Positions 45,201-50,778 of a stretch of DNA of 64,000 nt are shown piece by piece. Source of the stretch: Congeria kusceri (Eukaryota; Mollusca; Bivalvia; Myida; Dreissenidae); the NCBI GenBank assembly GCA_027627225.1, contig CM051028.1:18185701-18249700 (forward strand), given 5' to 3'. The stretch's first letter is position 1; each line of letters begins with the position of its first letter. Under the pieces are notes generated by a model. That model was not told the origin of the DNA, made no database searches, and saw only the letters and a list, made by a program, of their open reading frames with translations. A program made the translations under genes and the position numbers.

Positions 45201-46326
45201 TAATAATCAGAATTATAACGAATGTATTGATGCTATAAACTGTTCTCTGCACCAAATACTAAAAGCATAACTTATAGTACATACTCGTGTAAACAAATCA
45301 ATACCAAACATTTACCACTGCGAATGAGCTCTGAAGTAAATAAACACAACTAATTATGTTAACCTAGTCATATTTGTTTATACCTCATAAAGTTACAACA
45401 GAAAAACGTTCAATGTATCACGTATTTACAAAAAAATGTGTACTGTAAAAATAGATCAGTAAAACAATATATGTTATGCAATAGTCATGAATCATTTGAG
45501 CAACTGTGGCAGATGGTAGATAACCATGAAAGAAACATGTGTGTGCAATTATTTGAAAATCTGGCTATTCAAAGAGTGTTTTCCTATTCAGCCCTAGCGG
45601 CAATCTGGTGTTATGGACAGGGACCACTTTTGTAACTGTACAATCGCGGCTCCATACGTAGCAAAAATAAAAAAAAACGTAAGCAGGCACTTTGGCCACT
45701 GCTGCAGGTCCAGTATATAAATTATTAAAACGGCCTAAATTGAGCCAACGTGCTCAATGTAAGAAACCCAAGGATACTGTGATGTTGTCCTATAAGTTTC
45801 ATCTTAAATTAAGAATATAAATACCTTTTCCACAAGATATATGGGTTTGTTGTTTTTGCAACATAACGCCATCGACAAAAAATACAATCAGATTTTTATA
45901 AATACGTGATATTAAGTAAAAGGCAAATAAAATAATAAAAACACGAACGAGTACATGTGCAATTTTGCGAAATCAATAATTGTTTAAATAGATAACTAAA
46001 TGATGAAATGTAAACATAAATAATTCATAATTACGCGAATTACGTACATGATCATTAATAATTCACATGTTTCCTTTTTTGTACATAACAGGACGTTTTG
46101 TAAATTACGCTAAATATATTACGTATCAGTATTGGAAATCGAATGAAAACTGCTTTCTCTCCATTTTGCAGGAAATAAATCTTAAACTTATGAATATTTT
46201 GCCTAGCGTGTTAAATGTAATAAGAAAAAATGTTAGAAAGACATTGCTTTATGTTTATAAATTTCTTACCTGTAACATATAAACGAGTATAATTAATTGC
46301 ATATGGAGTTTCCAGTCTACGGCCAT
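18028..46326 (-). CDS. HELZ/HELZ2-type SF1 RNA helicase with PHD-like N-terminus, ~45 exons
   Basis: Gene-level entry covering all minus-strand exons listed below. The helicase core carries every expected superfamily 1 (UPF1-like) motif: Q/I region ending [37 protein letters not shown], and [11 protein letters not shown] followed by VVGDP-like [16 protein letters not shown]. The last stretch is characteristic of HELZ/HELZ2 proteins, which are cytoplasmic RNA helicases; vertebrate HELZ2 is interferon-induced. From 31,090 down to about 23,500, successive exons join in phase apart from two one-base breaks. The N-terminal half has a PHD-like Cys/His exon, coiled coil and charge-rich linkers; the C-terminal tail is Gln/Asn/Pro-rich and ends in TLDAFFPK. 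No RNB nuclease domain was seen. An antiviral role is only an inference from family. Exons are predicted by eye; several N-terminal joins and the last join are not phase-consistent, so the exact chain is provisional. Two neighbouring genes instead of one cannot be excluded. Confidence 0.75.
18393..18480. repeat. 39-bp tandem duplication
   Basis: A 39-bp unit starting CTGAATCAATTTTTG occurs at 18,393 and 18,432, with a third partial start at 18,471; the full copies are identical. Intronic. Confidence 0.95.
18481..20042. other. Intron, nothing recognised
   Basis: AT-rich DNA before the last helicase exon. No further exon, repeat family or RNA gene recognised, though a small missing exon cannot be excluded because the flanking phases disagree. 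Confidence 0.4.
20043..22247 (-). CDS. Four in-phase tail exons
   Basis: 22,092-22,247 ([20 protein letters not shown]), 21,496-21,546 ([17 protein letters not shown]), 20,243-20,353 ([19 protein letters not shown]) and 20,043-20,129 ([20 protein letters not shown]). Lengths 156, 51, 111 and 87, all multiples of three in phase 0 with good GT/AG sites. Charged and disordered. Confidence 0.7.
20609..21106. mobile_element. Foldback-like element built of palindromic GGTCCGACC repeats
   Basis: Ends are an exact inverted repeat, GTATTATTAGGTCCTAAA at 20,609-20,626 and its reverse complement at 21,089-21,106. The arms are made of many short palindrome-like units (AGGTCCGACCAGGTCGTACC and variants) in both orientations around an A/T-richer centre at about 20,910-20,985. 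It lies in an intron. No coding capacity. Family unknown; the layout suggests a foldback or MITE-type element. Confidence 0.75.
22423..22685 (-). CDS. Tail exon or alternative terminal exon with a frame break
   Basis: Acceptor GTTCCAG|GAACA at 22,686. Starts [20 protein letters not shown]; adding one base near 22,616-22,625 joins the open frame [20 protein letters not shown]. That frame reaches KQKTLKDAY and a stop at 22,423-22,425, so this could be an alternative last exon. If spliced on, the donor is uncertain (AGAG|GTTCCC or ACG|GTTAAT). Confidence 0.5.
22711..22803. repeat. 34-bp-arm inverted repeat (hairpin) next to an exon
   Basis: 22,711-22,744 and 22,770-22,803 are reverse complements with one mismatch in 34 and a 25-bp spacer. 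The arm begins AGGTTACTGCCTGGTTTTGT. It is 26 bp upstream of a predicted 3' splice site (minus strand). Confidence 0.9.
23317..23528 (-). CDS. Tail exon with a one-base frame break
   Basis: AACAG|GATAGT to AAAT|GTAAGT, 212 bp. First frame [20 protein letters not shown]; after about 23,455-23,463 the sensible frame is [20 protein letters not shown] and onward to the donor. Adding one base gives 213 bp, phase 0 to 0, as in the neighbouring exons. Confidence 0.65.
23821..24617 (-). CDS. Three in-phase tail exons
   Basis: 24,480-24,617 ([20 protein letters not shown]), 24,197-24,319 ([18 protein letters not shown]), 23,821-23,907 ([20 protein letters not shown]). Lengths 138, 123 and 87, all phase 0, all with GT/AG. 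Disordered, Ser/Asn/Pro-rich. Confidence 0.75.
24926..25158 (-). CDS. Asn/Pro/Tyr-rich tail exon
   Basis: Acceptor ACATGCAG preceded by a (TAA)n-rich intron, donor CCTGG|GTAAAT. Reads [19 protein letters not shown], then [20 protein letters not shown]. Same composition as the preceding exon, which supports the frame choice. Confidence 0.7.
25182..25236. repeat. (TAA/TAG)n microsatellite
   Basis: Runs of AAT/AAC/AGT triplets in the intron between two tail exons; it accounts for the Leu- and Ile-run ORFs on the minus strand. Confidence 0.95.
25283..25937 (-). CDS. Gln/Asn/Ser-rich tail exon
   Basis: TTTTAG|GTTGAA; about 218 codons. Begins [20 protein letters not shown] and turns into prion-like low complexity rich in Gln, Asn, Ser, Pro and His (QQPLSG- and NNQQ-type runs). 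If not spliced at TTT|GTGAAC it would stop at 25,269-25,271. Such tails often promote RNP-granule association; that is family-level inference. Confidence 0.8.
26170..26632 (-). CDS. Two exons closing the helicase domain and starting the tail
   Basis: 26,491-26,632 reads [20 protein letters not shown], the standard 'FW-x-x-x-I-x-x-C' ending of HELZ helicases. 26,170-26,301 is hydrophilic ([18 protein letters not shown]). Phases 2 then 0, fully consistent. Confidence 0.85.
26769..26952 (-). CDS. Helicase exon: motifs V and VI
   Basis: Reads [40 protein letters not shown] and [16 protein letters not shown]. The arginine-finger motif NTAITRAQS is at about 26,819-26,848. A short Asp/Glu insertion follows STVRT, as in HELZ. 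Acceptor TTCACAG, donor GCAG|GTATTG. Confidence 0.93.
27510..27970 (-). CDS. Two helicase exons, RecA2 middle
   Basis: 27,836-27,970 (45 codons) reads [19 protein letters not shown] and [10 protein letters not shown]; 27,510-27,585 reads [20 protein letters not shown] and ends VQG across the junction. These match 'V-x-TPY...R-x-x-LRKK-x-L...VER-x-x-NVQG' of HELZ. In phase. Confidence 0.92.
28158..28454 (-). CDS. Helicase exon: RecA2 start, ENYRS
   Basis: 99 codons, phase 0 to 0. Reads [20 protein letters not shown], then [18 protein letters not shown] and [10 protein letters not shown]. The ENYRS motif contacts nucleotide in UPF1-like helicases. Acceptor TTTTAG, donor GACGAG|GTATAC. Confidence 0.93.
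28516..28634 (-). CDS. Helicase exon: motifs II and III
   Basis: Reads [20 protein letters not shown] and [11 protein letters not shown]. The DEAA box lies at 28,600-28,611 and GDYMQ at 28,516-28,530. DEAA in place of DEAD/DEAH is usual for HELZ/MOV10/UPF1-type helicases. Donor ATGCAG|GTTTG. Confidence 0.93.
28941..29401 (-). CDS. Two helicase exons between motifs Ia and II
   Basis: 29,237-29,401 reads [19 protein letters not shown] and [15 protein letters not shown]; 28,941-29,029 reads [20 protein letters not shown]. Both correspond to the 'ADLYI...YLHPYV' and 'VVVTTL-T' segments of HELZ helicases. All junctions are in phase (2 and 1). Confidence 0.88.
30102..30311 (-). CDS. Helicase exon: Walker A (motif I)
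   Basis: GTAG|GTTACC to AACAG|GTACAA. Reads [19 protein letters not shown], then [18 protein letters not shown] (Walker A at 30,182-30,205) and VLICTHSN (motif Ia). The NTP-binding Gly-Lys-Thr is intact. Phase 2 at the end, giving HSNS across the junction. Confidence 0.92.
30645..31090 (-). CDS. HELZ pre-helicase module, exons d and e (with frame break)
   Basis: Exon d, 31,013-31,090, encodes 26 residues ([17 protein letters not shown]...). Exon e, 30,645-30,864, starts [19 protein letters not shown] and reads [13 protein letters not shown] before running to a stop, while a second frame continues [16 protein letters not shown] and [10 protein letters not shown] to the donor. One added base near 30,745-30,768 makes exon e 221 nt, exactly the phase (2) required by the Walker A exon. 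Confidence 0.7.
31200..32060. repeat. Diverged tandem repeat, ~135-145 bp period
   Basis: TTTTAGTAAC(G/A)(G/A)TGACCTTGAC-like anchors recur near 31,312, 31,449, 31,583, 31,829 and 31,962, each followed by a C-rich segment, CATATG(A)AAT-like sequence and GAGGTCT. Tandem-core repeat of the kind seen elsewhere in the window, here in a helicase intron. Confidence 0.65.
32068..32199. repeat. ~66-bp tandem duplication
   Basis: Two adjacent diverged copies starting CATACTC and ending CATAAATAAACTAAATAAA. Intronic. Confidence 0.85.
32212..32372 (-). CDS. HELZ pre-helicase module, exon c
   Basis: Reads [20 protein letters not shown] then [20 protein letters not shown], ending CAAACAAAG|GTATAA. The 'DTLA-x-x-L' segment parallels HELZ proteins. 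Acceptor TGAG|CTGC is weak in pyrimidines but gives the correct phase with the upstream exon. Confidence 0.7.
32526..32701 (-). CDS. HELZ pre-helicase module, exon b
   Basis: TTACAG|CATCC to GAGT|GTAATG. Reads [19 protein letters not shown] and [20 protein letters not shown]. The 'NYK-x-x-MH-x-LL-x-EE' motif is the HELZ-family signature before the helicase. In phase on both sides. Confidence 0.8.
32860..33056 (-). CDS. HELZ pre-helicase module, exon a
   Basis: CCAG|GTTCAT to AAA|GTAAGT. Reads [20 protein letters not shown] and continues [14 protein letters not shown]-type proteins have a similar 'YG-x-F-x-Q-x-x-x-FDFG' segment ahead of the helicase core. Ends phase 2, matching the next exon. 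Confidence 0.75.
33287..33970 (-). CDS. Four exons before the HELZ module
   Basis: 33,908-33,970 ([19 protein letters not shown]), 33,696-33,762 ([17 protein letters not shown]), 33,546-33,644 ([19 protein letters not shown]) and 33,287-33,435 ([20 protein letters not shown], ending [15 protein letters not shown]). Junctions 33,696/33,644 and 33,546/33,435 are in phase. The joins on either side of this group are each off by a base, so an exon or base may be missing. Confidence 0.6.
34101..34201. repeat. (CTA/CTG)n triplet microsatellite
   Basis: Imperfect CTA repeats with GTA interruptions; they generate the Leu-, Tyr- and Thr-run ORFs, which are not genes. Confidence 0.95.
34240..35740. mobile_element. 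Diverged dispersed repeat split by a mariner insertion
   Basis: 34,240-34,493 and 35,376-35,740 share phrases such as GTGATCTTCACCTTTTAGC / TGACCTTGACC, CGTGACATGCCG / GCGCGACAGCC and ATTATGGTCTGGACAAAG / TATGATCTGGACAAAG, i.e. tandem cores of one repeat. The mariner copy lies between them. Confidence 0.6.
34494..35375 (+). mobile_element. Internally deleted mariner-family transposon
   Basis: 882 bp with matching ends CGAGGGCTGTTTATTTAATA and, reverse complemented, CGAGGGCTGTTCATTTAATG, similarity running about 38 bp. A target TA precedes the left end; the right flank is TG (mutated TA). Interior fragments of transposase remain (TVYTWCQRF, then a DDDR-type stretch near 35,110) with stops and a missing catalytic half. 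Typical mariners are about 1.3 kb, so this copy is truncated and dead. Confidence 0.85.
36260..37129 (-). CDS. Large linker exon with Lys/Gln block then Glu/Ala block
   Basis: 870 bp from GACAG|TGG to AAAAG|GTTAAC. The first part is Thr/Asp-rich ([16 protein letters not shown]). A purine tract then encodes about 28 Lys/Gln residues and, in another frame, an acidic Glu/Ala run starting [19 protein letters not shown]. One base added between 36,505 and 36,517 links the two, avoids both in-frame stops and gives the phase required by the next exon. The plus-strand Ser- and Phe-rich ORFs here are mirror images of this tract. Confidence 0.65.
37265..38024 (-). CDS. Four acidic linker exons
   Basis: 38,005-38,024 (SGEDNV), 37,813-37,902 ([18 protein letters not shown]), 37,584-37,726 ([20 protein letters not shown]) and 37,265-37,558 ([20 protein letters not shown]). 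The first three join in phase, and the last joins in phase to the next exon at 37,129. All have GT/AG borders. Charged, Ser/Glu-rich, no recognised domain. Confidence 0.6.
38279..38685 (-). CDS. Two acidic linker exons (38,566-38,685; 38,279-38,338)
   Basis: The first reads [19 protein letters not shown] and [14 protein letters not shown]; the second reads [20 protein letters not shown]. They join in phase (phase 1). Donors are GAAG|GTGGGT and GAAT|GTAAGT. Low-complexity acidic linker, no domain recognised. Confidence 0.6.
38858..39086 (-). CDS. Linker exon with Cys/Leu-rich motif and late stop
   Basis: Starts TTTCAG|GTGAC in phase with the previous exon and reads [19 protein letters not shown], later [24 protein letters not shown] at 38,863 precedes the donor TTTC|GTAAGG. 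Removing one T from the TTTTT run near 38,894 would instead reach the donor open and in the phase the next exon needs. Domain not recognised. Confidence 0.55.
39471..40074 (-). CDS. Two small linker exons (40,032-40,074; 39,471-39,561)
   Basis: The first (43 bp) reads [14 protein letters not shown] and continues the coil in phase from the previous exon. The second (91 bp) reads [20 protein letters not shown] and joins in phase to the following exon. Their mutual join is out of phase, so another exon probably lies between; a weak candidate at 39,854-39,888 has good splice sites but does not fix the phase. Confidence 0.5.
40552..40949 (-). CDS. Coiled-coil exon with a frame break
   Basis: Acceptor CATAG|GTG, donor AAAG|GTAAAT. 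Charged coiled coil ([36 protein letters not shown]). The frame runs into TGA after SDRWRKI near 40,629, but the other frame continues the coil as [19 protein letters not shown] to the donor. Adding one base at about 40,640-40,650 makes the exon 399 bp and phase 0 to 0, matching both neighbours. Confidence 0.65.
41422..41929. mobile_element. TTAA-flanked inverted-repeat element with internal tRNA-like core
   Basis: Outer TTAA at both ends (41,422-41,425 and 41,926-41,929). Inverted termini AAGGGACTTGTTCACAGATT and AAGGTACATTTTCACAGATT match at 17 of 20. No ORF. A tRNA-like segment sits at 41,566-41,634. Lies in an intron of the helicase gene. The TTAA ends would fit a piggyBac-type target, which is inference. 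Confidence 0.75.
41566..41634 (-). pseudogene. tRNA-like sequence (degenerate, Thr-like)
   Basis: Minus strand GTAATGGCCTAGCGGGTAAG resembles an A-box/D-arm, and GGTTCGAACC (41,577-41,586) is a perfect B-box/T-arm. A CTTGTAA anticodon-loop-like heptamer suggests TGT (Thr), but the anticodon stem does not pair. Probably a tRNA-derived part of the surrounding element rather than a functional gene. Confidence 0.6.
42108..42263 (-). CDS. Helical exon after the Cys-rich region
   Basis: 52 codons between TTATAG|ATG and AAG|GTAAAA. Reads [20 protein letters not shown] and then amphipathic helix with many Leu and acidic residues. Phase 0 at both ends. The preceding exon ends phase 2, so one base is again short at this junction. 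Confidence 0.6.
42531..43061 (-). CDS. PHD-like and Cys-rich N-terminal exon, with a frame break
   Basis: Acceptor CTCTTTCAG at 43,062. The first frame (possible ATG at 43,053) reads 45 codons containing [12 protein letters not shown] and YKCRC, the second half of a PHD finger (Cys-x2-Cys, then His, then paired Cys), then hits TGA at 42,918-42,916. One inserted base there gives a further Cys (Y-K-C-R-C-C) and joins the frame that stays open to the donor C|GTAAGC at 42,530. That frame has [25 protein letters not shown] and [12 protein letters not shown], resembling N-terminal regions of bivalve DZIP3-like multidomain proteins (recalled resemblance, not searched). The first PHD cysteine pair is incomplete, so zinc binding is uncertain. 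Confidence 0.6.
43062..44008. other. Intron, nothing firmly recognised
   Basis: AT-rich sequence between exon 1b and the PHD-like exon. No convincing exon, although a phase mismatch hints that one could be missing here. Confidence 0.35.
44009..44077 (-). CDS. Alternative first coding exon 1b
   Basis: ATG at 44,077 opens a 23-codon exon starting [14 protein letters not shown] and ending ATGCAG|GTGAGA. It shares start context, length class and flanking promoter sequence with exon 1a. Phase 0 at its end gives the same uncertainty about the join to the PHD-like exon. Confidence 0.5.
44078..44250 (-). promoter_or_regulatory. Putative promoter upstream of exon 1b
   Basis: Minus strand: GCATGCACA, TTTTTAAATATAAATAA, CATTGGCCAATTGCG (CCAAT box), CGTGACCCAATTC, then AAAATGG. 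Farther out, GGCGTCGTACT matches AGCGTCGTGCT beyond exon 1a. Confidence 0.4.
44251..46269. other. Region between the two alternative first exons
   Basis: Contains repeat-like sequence near 44,380-45,080 (for example GGGGTCACCGCCTTGGAATG, which resembles bivalve dispersed repeats) and a C12 run at about 45,123-45,134. A 65-codon ORF at 45,438-45,635 has no recognisable motif. No supported gene. Confidence 0.4.
46270..46326 (-). CDS. Alternative first coding exon 1a
   Basis: ATG at 46,326 opens a 19-codon exon, [19 protein letters not shown], ending exactly at CAG|GTAAGA. It is paralogous to exon 1b 2.25 kb downstream in transcript direction: both start AAAATGGC(C/T)GTA and end CAG|GT(A/G)AG. 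The peptide is hydrophobic but short. It ends in phase 0, whereas the next clear exon (42,531-43,061) needs phase 1 for its open frame, so an exon or a base may be missing, or translation may start at 43,053. Confidence 0.5.
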
Positions 46327-46490
46327 TTTAAACGAATAGGGTCAGGTGATTATAATCGGGCCGCGATTGGCTGCTGATGACATAGTTAAATATATTTAAA
46401 ATCAAAGCAAACTGTGCATGCGTAACATGTTTATACTTAACCTTGTTTGGCTGACATAGTAGCGTCGTGCTCGTCTCGGAGAAGGGCAGA
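46327..46490 (-). promoter_or_regulatory. Putative promoter upstream of exon 1a
   Basis: On the minus strand it contains GCATGCACA, TTTTAAATATATTTAAC, a CCAAT-type box (GCAGCCAATCGCGG), GATTATAATC and TGACCCTATTC before AAAATGG. The same blocks in the same order precede exon 1b. Conservation between two otherwise AT-drifted copies is the evidence; no TSS data. Confidence 0.4.
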
Positions 46491-46854
46491 ACGAATTGTG
46501 CAGTTCATTAAAGCAGCAGTCCAGAAATATGTTAATAAAAATACACATTTTGCAGGAATCGTTTCTAATGGACAACTTACCGATTAAAAAAACGCATTTA
46601 AATCAGTAAAATGATAACGTTTTGGTAACTTTTTATCGTATAGTTATCCCTGTGCGATAGCTGATGATGCCTCTGGAATGAATCAGCATGCACATAAGTG
46701 TATATTCCGTTCGTACCAAGCGTTTTCGAACAAAGACATTCTAAAATGCATTTCGTAAATAACAAACAGATCACAGTCGAATAAACGTCATTATCCTTCA
46801 TTAGAACTAATGCCAATTTAAGATGTATTTAAGAAATAATTTTCGATTTATGGT

Positions 46855-46984
46855 TGTTTATCAGCCAATAAACAGCGATTTGGAGTTCTGATGAGTAGGA
46901 ATTAAACCACGAGGGCGTTAGTCCGAGTTGTTTAATAGCCACGTATCAGAACGACAAACAGTAGTTTATTGGCAAATAAACAAA
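46855..46984. repeat. Imperfect inverted repeat with ~37-bp arms
   Basis: GTTTATCAGCCAATAAACAG...TTCTGAT on the left pairs with the reverse complement of ATCAGAACGACAAACAGTAG...AATAAAC on the right. A second, inner dyad (ATTAAAC...GTTTAAT) lies in the loop. Intergenic, upstream of the helicase promoter. Confidence 0.7.
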
Positions 46985-48704
46985 AATAATGCGAAAATTA
47001 TTGCGATTCTAAGAAGATTTGACAAATAATTTTGCAATTGTAATGAGAACTACATTTTACCATGCTTCGCTCACAATCGGGGCTACTTTTTGCGTTGTTT
47101 ACTGGGTAGTTTAACAACGATAATGTTGTTCTTTCTCTATAGAAAAAAATAGCGAGTATCATGTTAGGATGAATTATATTCTATGGACTGCGGCTTTAAA
47201 AACGACACCATACGGACTAAATTACTGACAACATAGTTACACGAGTGAATCTAGTTCCAACGTATTAGTTGTTTCGATGTATGACACTGCAAAATAAAAA
47301 CTAGCAAATAGACCGTTATTTTGTGCAAACGTTCTGTGTGCACGTGAATTTATATCTTTCTGACATTATAGTTGTGTACCGGTTCATTGTTTATTTATAC
47401 GCCATTACGAGTATATGACAAAATATGCGCGCACTACGATAACCAGCTCTGATAGTATATGATCATTCGAATACAGGGGTGATAGTTTTCGCAATAATTC
47501 GACTGTCACCAATATAGCAAATATGTCAATTTCCAAAGGCACTAAGGAATGAACTAAAGTGATAATCAACAACACGTACTAATATACTATAGAAAAATTG
47601 TGTCATATATTTCAAATCACAGATCTCCGCCTTACAGTACAAGAATTCCAAACTATTAAGACATTTCAATTACTGTTTGGGTTATCATCGCATCCCTTAA
47701 ACACAATGGAAGCTTATGATTTTTCATTTCTATTAATCCATTAGGAGTAAACTATAGTCCTTTCCCTAATGTGCAATAAATACGAATACGAAATGTATTT
47801 TCTAATTTTTACTGTCATGGCACTAATACCAATGAACATAATATTGCGAACATTATATTGTACACACTGGTTTCTTGTTTATCCCATGCAAATTTGTGAC
47901 TTTTTGACAACGTCCACGGAAATGATGTGTCATGTGCTATCTGTATAATACATGAAACAAGATGTGGGAGTTGTTCTTTCATTGCTCATTTACATTAAGC
48001 TACGCTGGAAATTAGGCAAACGTTGCGATTGTTGAAAGAAAACACATTTGTTGTTACTACTTGCACATAACAATTCGAAATTCGAGTGAGTATATAAAAG
48101 TACAGACATCATCAAACGGTTATTCGTAACGGCGTATATACTGTATTTAACTACGTGTATGTTGAGCATGTACTTGTTGATGTAGTTCGTAGTGTTTTTT
48201 TCATGCCGAAGAAAAAATGCGTACATCTGCCCATCTGGCCTTTCAGTCGAGAAATGTTGATTTAGTCCGAAAACAATTGTTTCCTATAATGTCCTAGCCA
48301 ATCACACAGTTATGGAATCGGCGATTCTGGAGTACTAGTAGCTATAGTCAATTCTACCCCCCTGTTCACTTGGTTCATGTTAGGTTATCTATAAATGTGT
48401 CTATATGGTAGTGTTTATGAGACGGAAAGCAGATGACGTTCTGTTGAACAGCCACAATGACATTTCTGCTCTCCTGCCAGTATCGCTAGATGAATTTATG
48501 GCATTCTTATGTGCATTTAACCCTGCCAGAAGGCGACAAACAGATGCCTCGTACCTGGTTCTTATGTTGCATATAAACATAATTGAAACTAGACTTCATA
48601 TTAAAGTGTGCATCCAAAATATAAGTTAAACTACTAATAACAATTTAAACCCTGAGGCAAGTAAAAATTGTCAATAAAATTAAAGCGCCGATTTTTAACA
48701 ATAA
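46985..48704. other. Intergenic, no feature supported
   Basis: AT-rich. One 75-codon ORF at 48,405-48,629 (contains SLDEFMAFLCAFNPARRRQT) has no recognised domain and no splice context. It adjoins LINE debris and may belong to it. Confidence 0.4.
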
Positions 48705-48705
48705 T

Positions 48706-48846
48706 ATGTCAGGTGTCCCACAGGTCACAGTGCTTTTCGCACTTCTGTTCCTGCTATATATAAATGACTTACTAAGTAAAATGAGCTCAAGTGTCAGACC
48801 CTCCGCCGATGACGGTCTCCTTTACAGGAAGATCAAGTCACAAGAT
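48706..48846 (+). pseudogene. LINE reverse-transcriptase fragment
   Basis: Reads SGVPQVTVLFALLFLLYIND and, after a gap, ADDGLLYR. These are the conserved SGVPQGTVLGPLLF...YINDL and (Y/F)ADD catalytic motifs of non-LTR retrotransposon reverse transcriptases. The aromatic residue before ADD is replaced by Ser. Truncated by the following microsatellite; not functional. Confidence 0.85.
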
Positions 48847-48847
48847 G

Positions 48848-48877
48848 AAGACAGACAGACGGACGGACGGACGGACG

Positions 48878-48911
<34 letters not shown>
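48848..48911. repeat. (GACA)n/(GACG)n microsatellite
   Basis: Compound tetranucleotide repeat directly abutting the reverse-transcriptase fragment. Confidence 0.97.
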
Positions 48912-48913
<2 letters not shown>

Positions 48914-49074
48914 TAGTACATCGTCAACAACACATAATGATAACAGTTCAGTATGTCAACGTGAAAGGAGCAAAAAACTATATACATATATACAAATGAA
49001 TCATATCTTAAGCGAGTAAGTGGCGTGAGCACAAATTCTAAGATTAACATCAAACAAAAAGAGGATGAACATTA

Positions 49075-49775
49075 TATATTATCTTCTCACATTCAAAATC
49101 AATGAGAGTTCTTTAAGTGATTCTTTTACAAAAAGACACACTCTTATTAATTCCGTTCTATTATTTGATTGCAATAAACTTAAATATTTATGCATATTCA
49201 AAATGAAATTCATCTTCGATGTCGTTCGAATTGCAACACAAACAATACCTTTGATTTCTATCAATGTTATTTCTAGCATATTGACCGGTTTGAATATGTA
49301 ATGGATGAGCAGTCAGTCTTAATCTAGCAACAAGGAATCTCAAACTTTTTGGTATTATATCTAAGTAAGATTCATATTCAAAATTGATTTTTTTAAGTTC
49401 TATATACATCTAACATTGTGCTATTATTCAAAATTCGGTTCCAATCCTGGATAAAATAGTCATAAACTCTCTGTTTAAATTCTTCAATAAATATGTTAAC
49501 ATCAATATTTGTAACGTTGTCAAATACATAACTTAAACCATAGTCATCTAACATTTTTCTGACATTAAATATCCAGTTACGACAGCCTTTGTTATAATCA
49601 GAAACGGACAAGTTATATACAGATTTAATAATTATATTTTCAGATGTACATAACTTGAACCAATACTTAAGAATACGAATATACCTATGTATATACAGAG
49701 GGTACCTGCCTAGTTCTCCATAGACACAAGCATTACATGTATTAAGTTTTACTTTCAACACGTAAAATAACATGT
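49075..49775 (-). pseudogene. LINE ORF2 C-terminal remnant
   Basis: Two overlapping frames. The upstream one has NACVYGELGRYPLYIHRYIR; the downstream one has ARLRLTAHPLHIQTGQYARN and RYCLCCNSNDIEDEFHF. The 'GELGRyPL' and 'C-x2-C...IEDE-x-HF' signatures are those of the C-terminus of CR1/L2-like non-LTR ORF2 proteins. Broken by a frameshift near 49,400. Confidence 0.8.
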
Positions 49776-50778
49776 TTTAATAATTGATTTATTATCTTTT
49801 ATAATTTAATGTACTTCATAAATTGTATGTTGTTAATGTTATTATCATAAAGTATAATGATATTCTTCATTATATCCAGTTCGTTAATTTGTATACAATA
49901 ATTAAATGTATGCAGTTCAATAGTATTTTTGTTTCATTGTATTCATTAACATTTATCTAAATTCTAATGTCCATGGTTTCTTATCAGTAATTTACCATAA
50001 GTTAATCTGTTGATAGTGTTTTTGCAGCATTATTACATAAGCTATGAATAGTTGGCATAATTCTTGTTAACTAGTACAACTAATTTAAGTCGAAATAGCA
50101 TTATACTTTTTGTTTACGTTTACATTTACATCACATGCTTAATTTCAAAATGTTCCTTAGAATTTAGTCACAGGTCTCTTTTCTACAGGTGAACTGAGTT
50201 TTGCAAGTCTGTGATTAACATGGTCATCTCCCGAAGAATACCAAACCTGGCTGTGACTGGTACCCCAACTCAATGAGAACTTTCAGTTTAGAAACTCGAC
50301 TGGAGTGTAAATAATCTGGTAGAAAACCCAAAAATTATCCAAGGATATAATGAAAGATTGCCACTTTTATATAAATATGACTATAATACTATGATAAAGT
50401 GTTAACTGAAATGAAAGGAACATAGGTTGATTTTACCATCTTGTACGGTGACAATTTTAAGCTTTTTCCAGCTTCTGTGTCCTGAACTTACAATACCTTA
50501 ATGATGTATTTGAAACACATATATTTAATAACTTGTTGTTCATTTATATAGCTTTGAATAATGCTTTGATATATTTCGTGTGCATTTGTTGATCGGAAAT
50601 TTCAATACTGTAGCTTATGGGCGCAGCCATTTTTTATGATCATGTGATTGAAAGTAGTCCAAAATGTCGCGTGATGTACCAGAGGCGATTTATTTTTAGA
50701 ATCGCCTGTGTACCCAGAGTGACAGGCTAGTTTCGAGAAGCGACACCTGGTGGACACAATGTAATTATAGTGTATTGT
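49776..50778. other. Intergenic, nothing recognised
   Basis: AT-rich DNA upstream of the TMEM179-family gene; no ORF or repeat family recognised. Confidence 0.45.

Noticed and set aside
48405..48629. 75-codon plus-strand ORF as a gene
   Set aside because: No recognised domain, no splice signals, and next to LINE debris.
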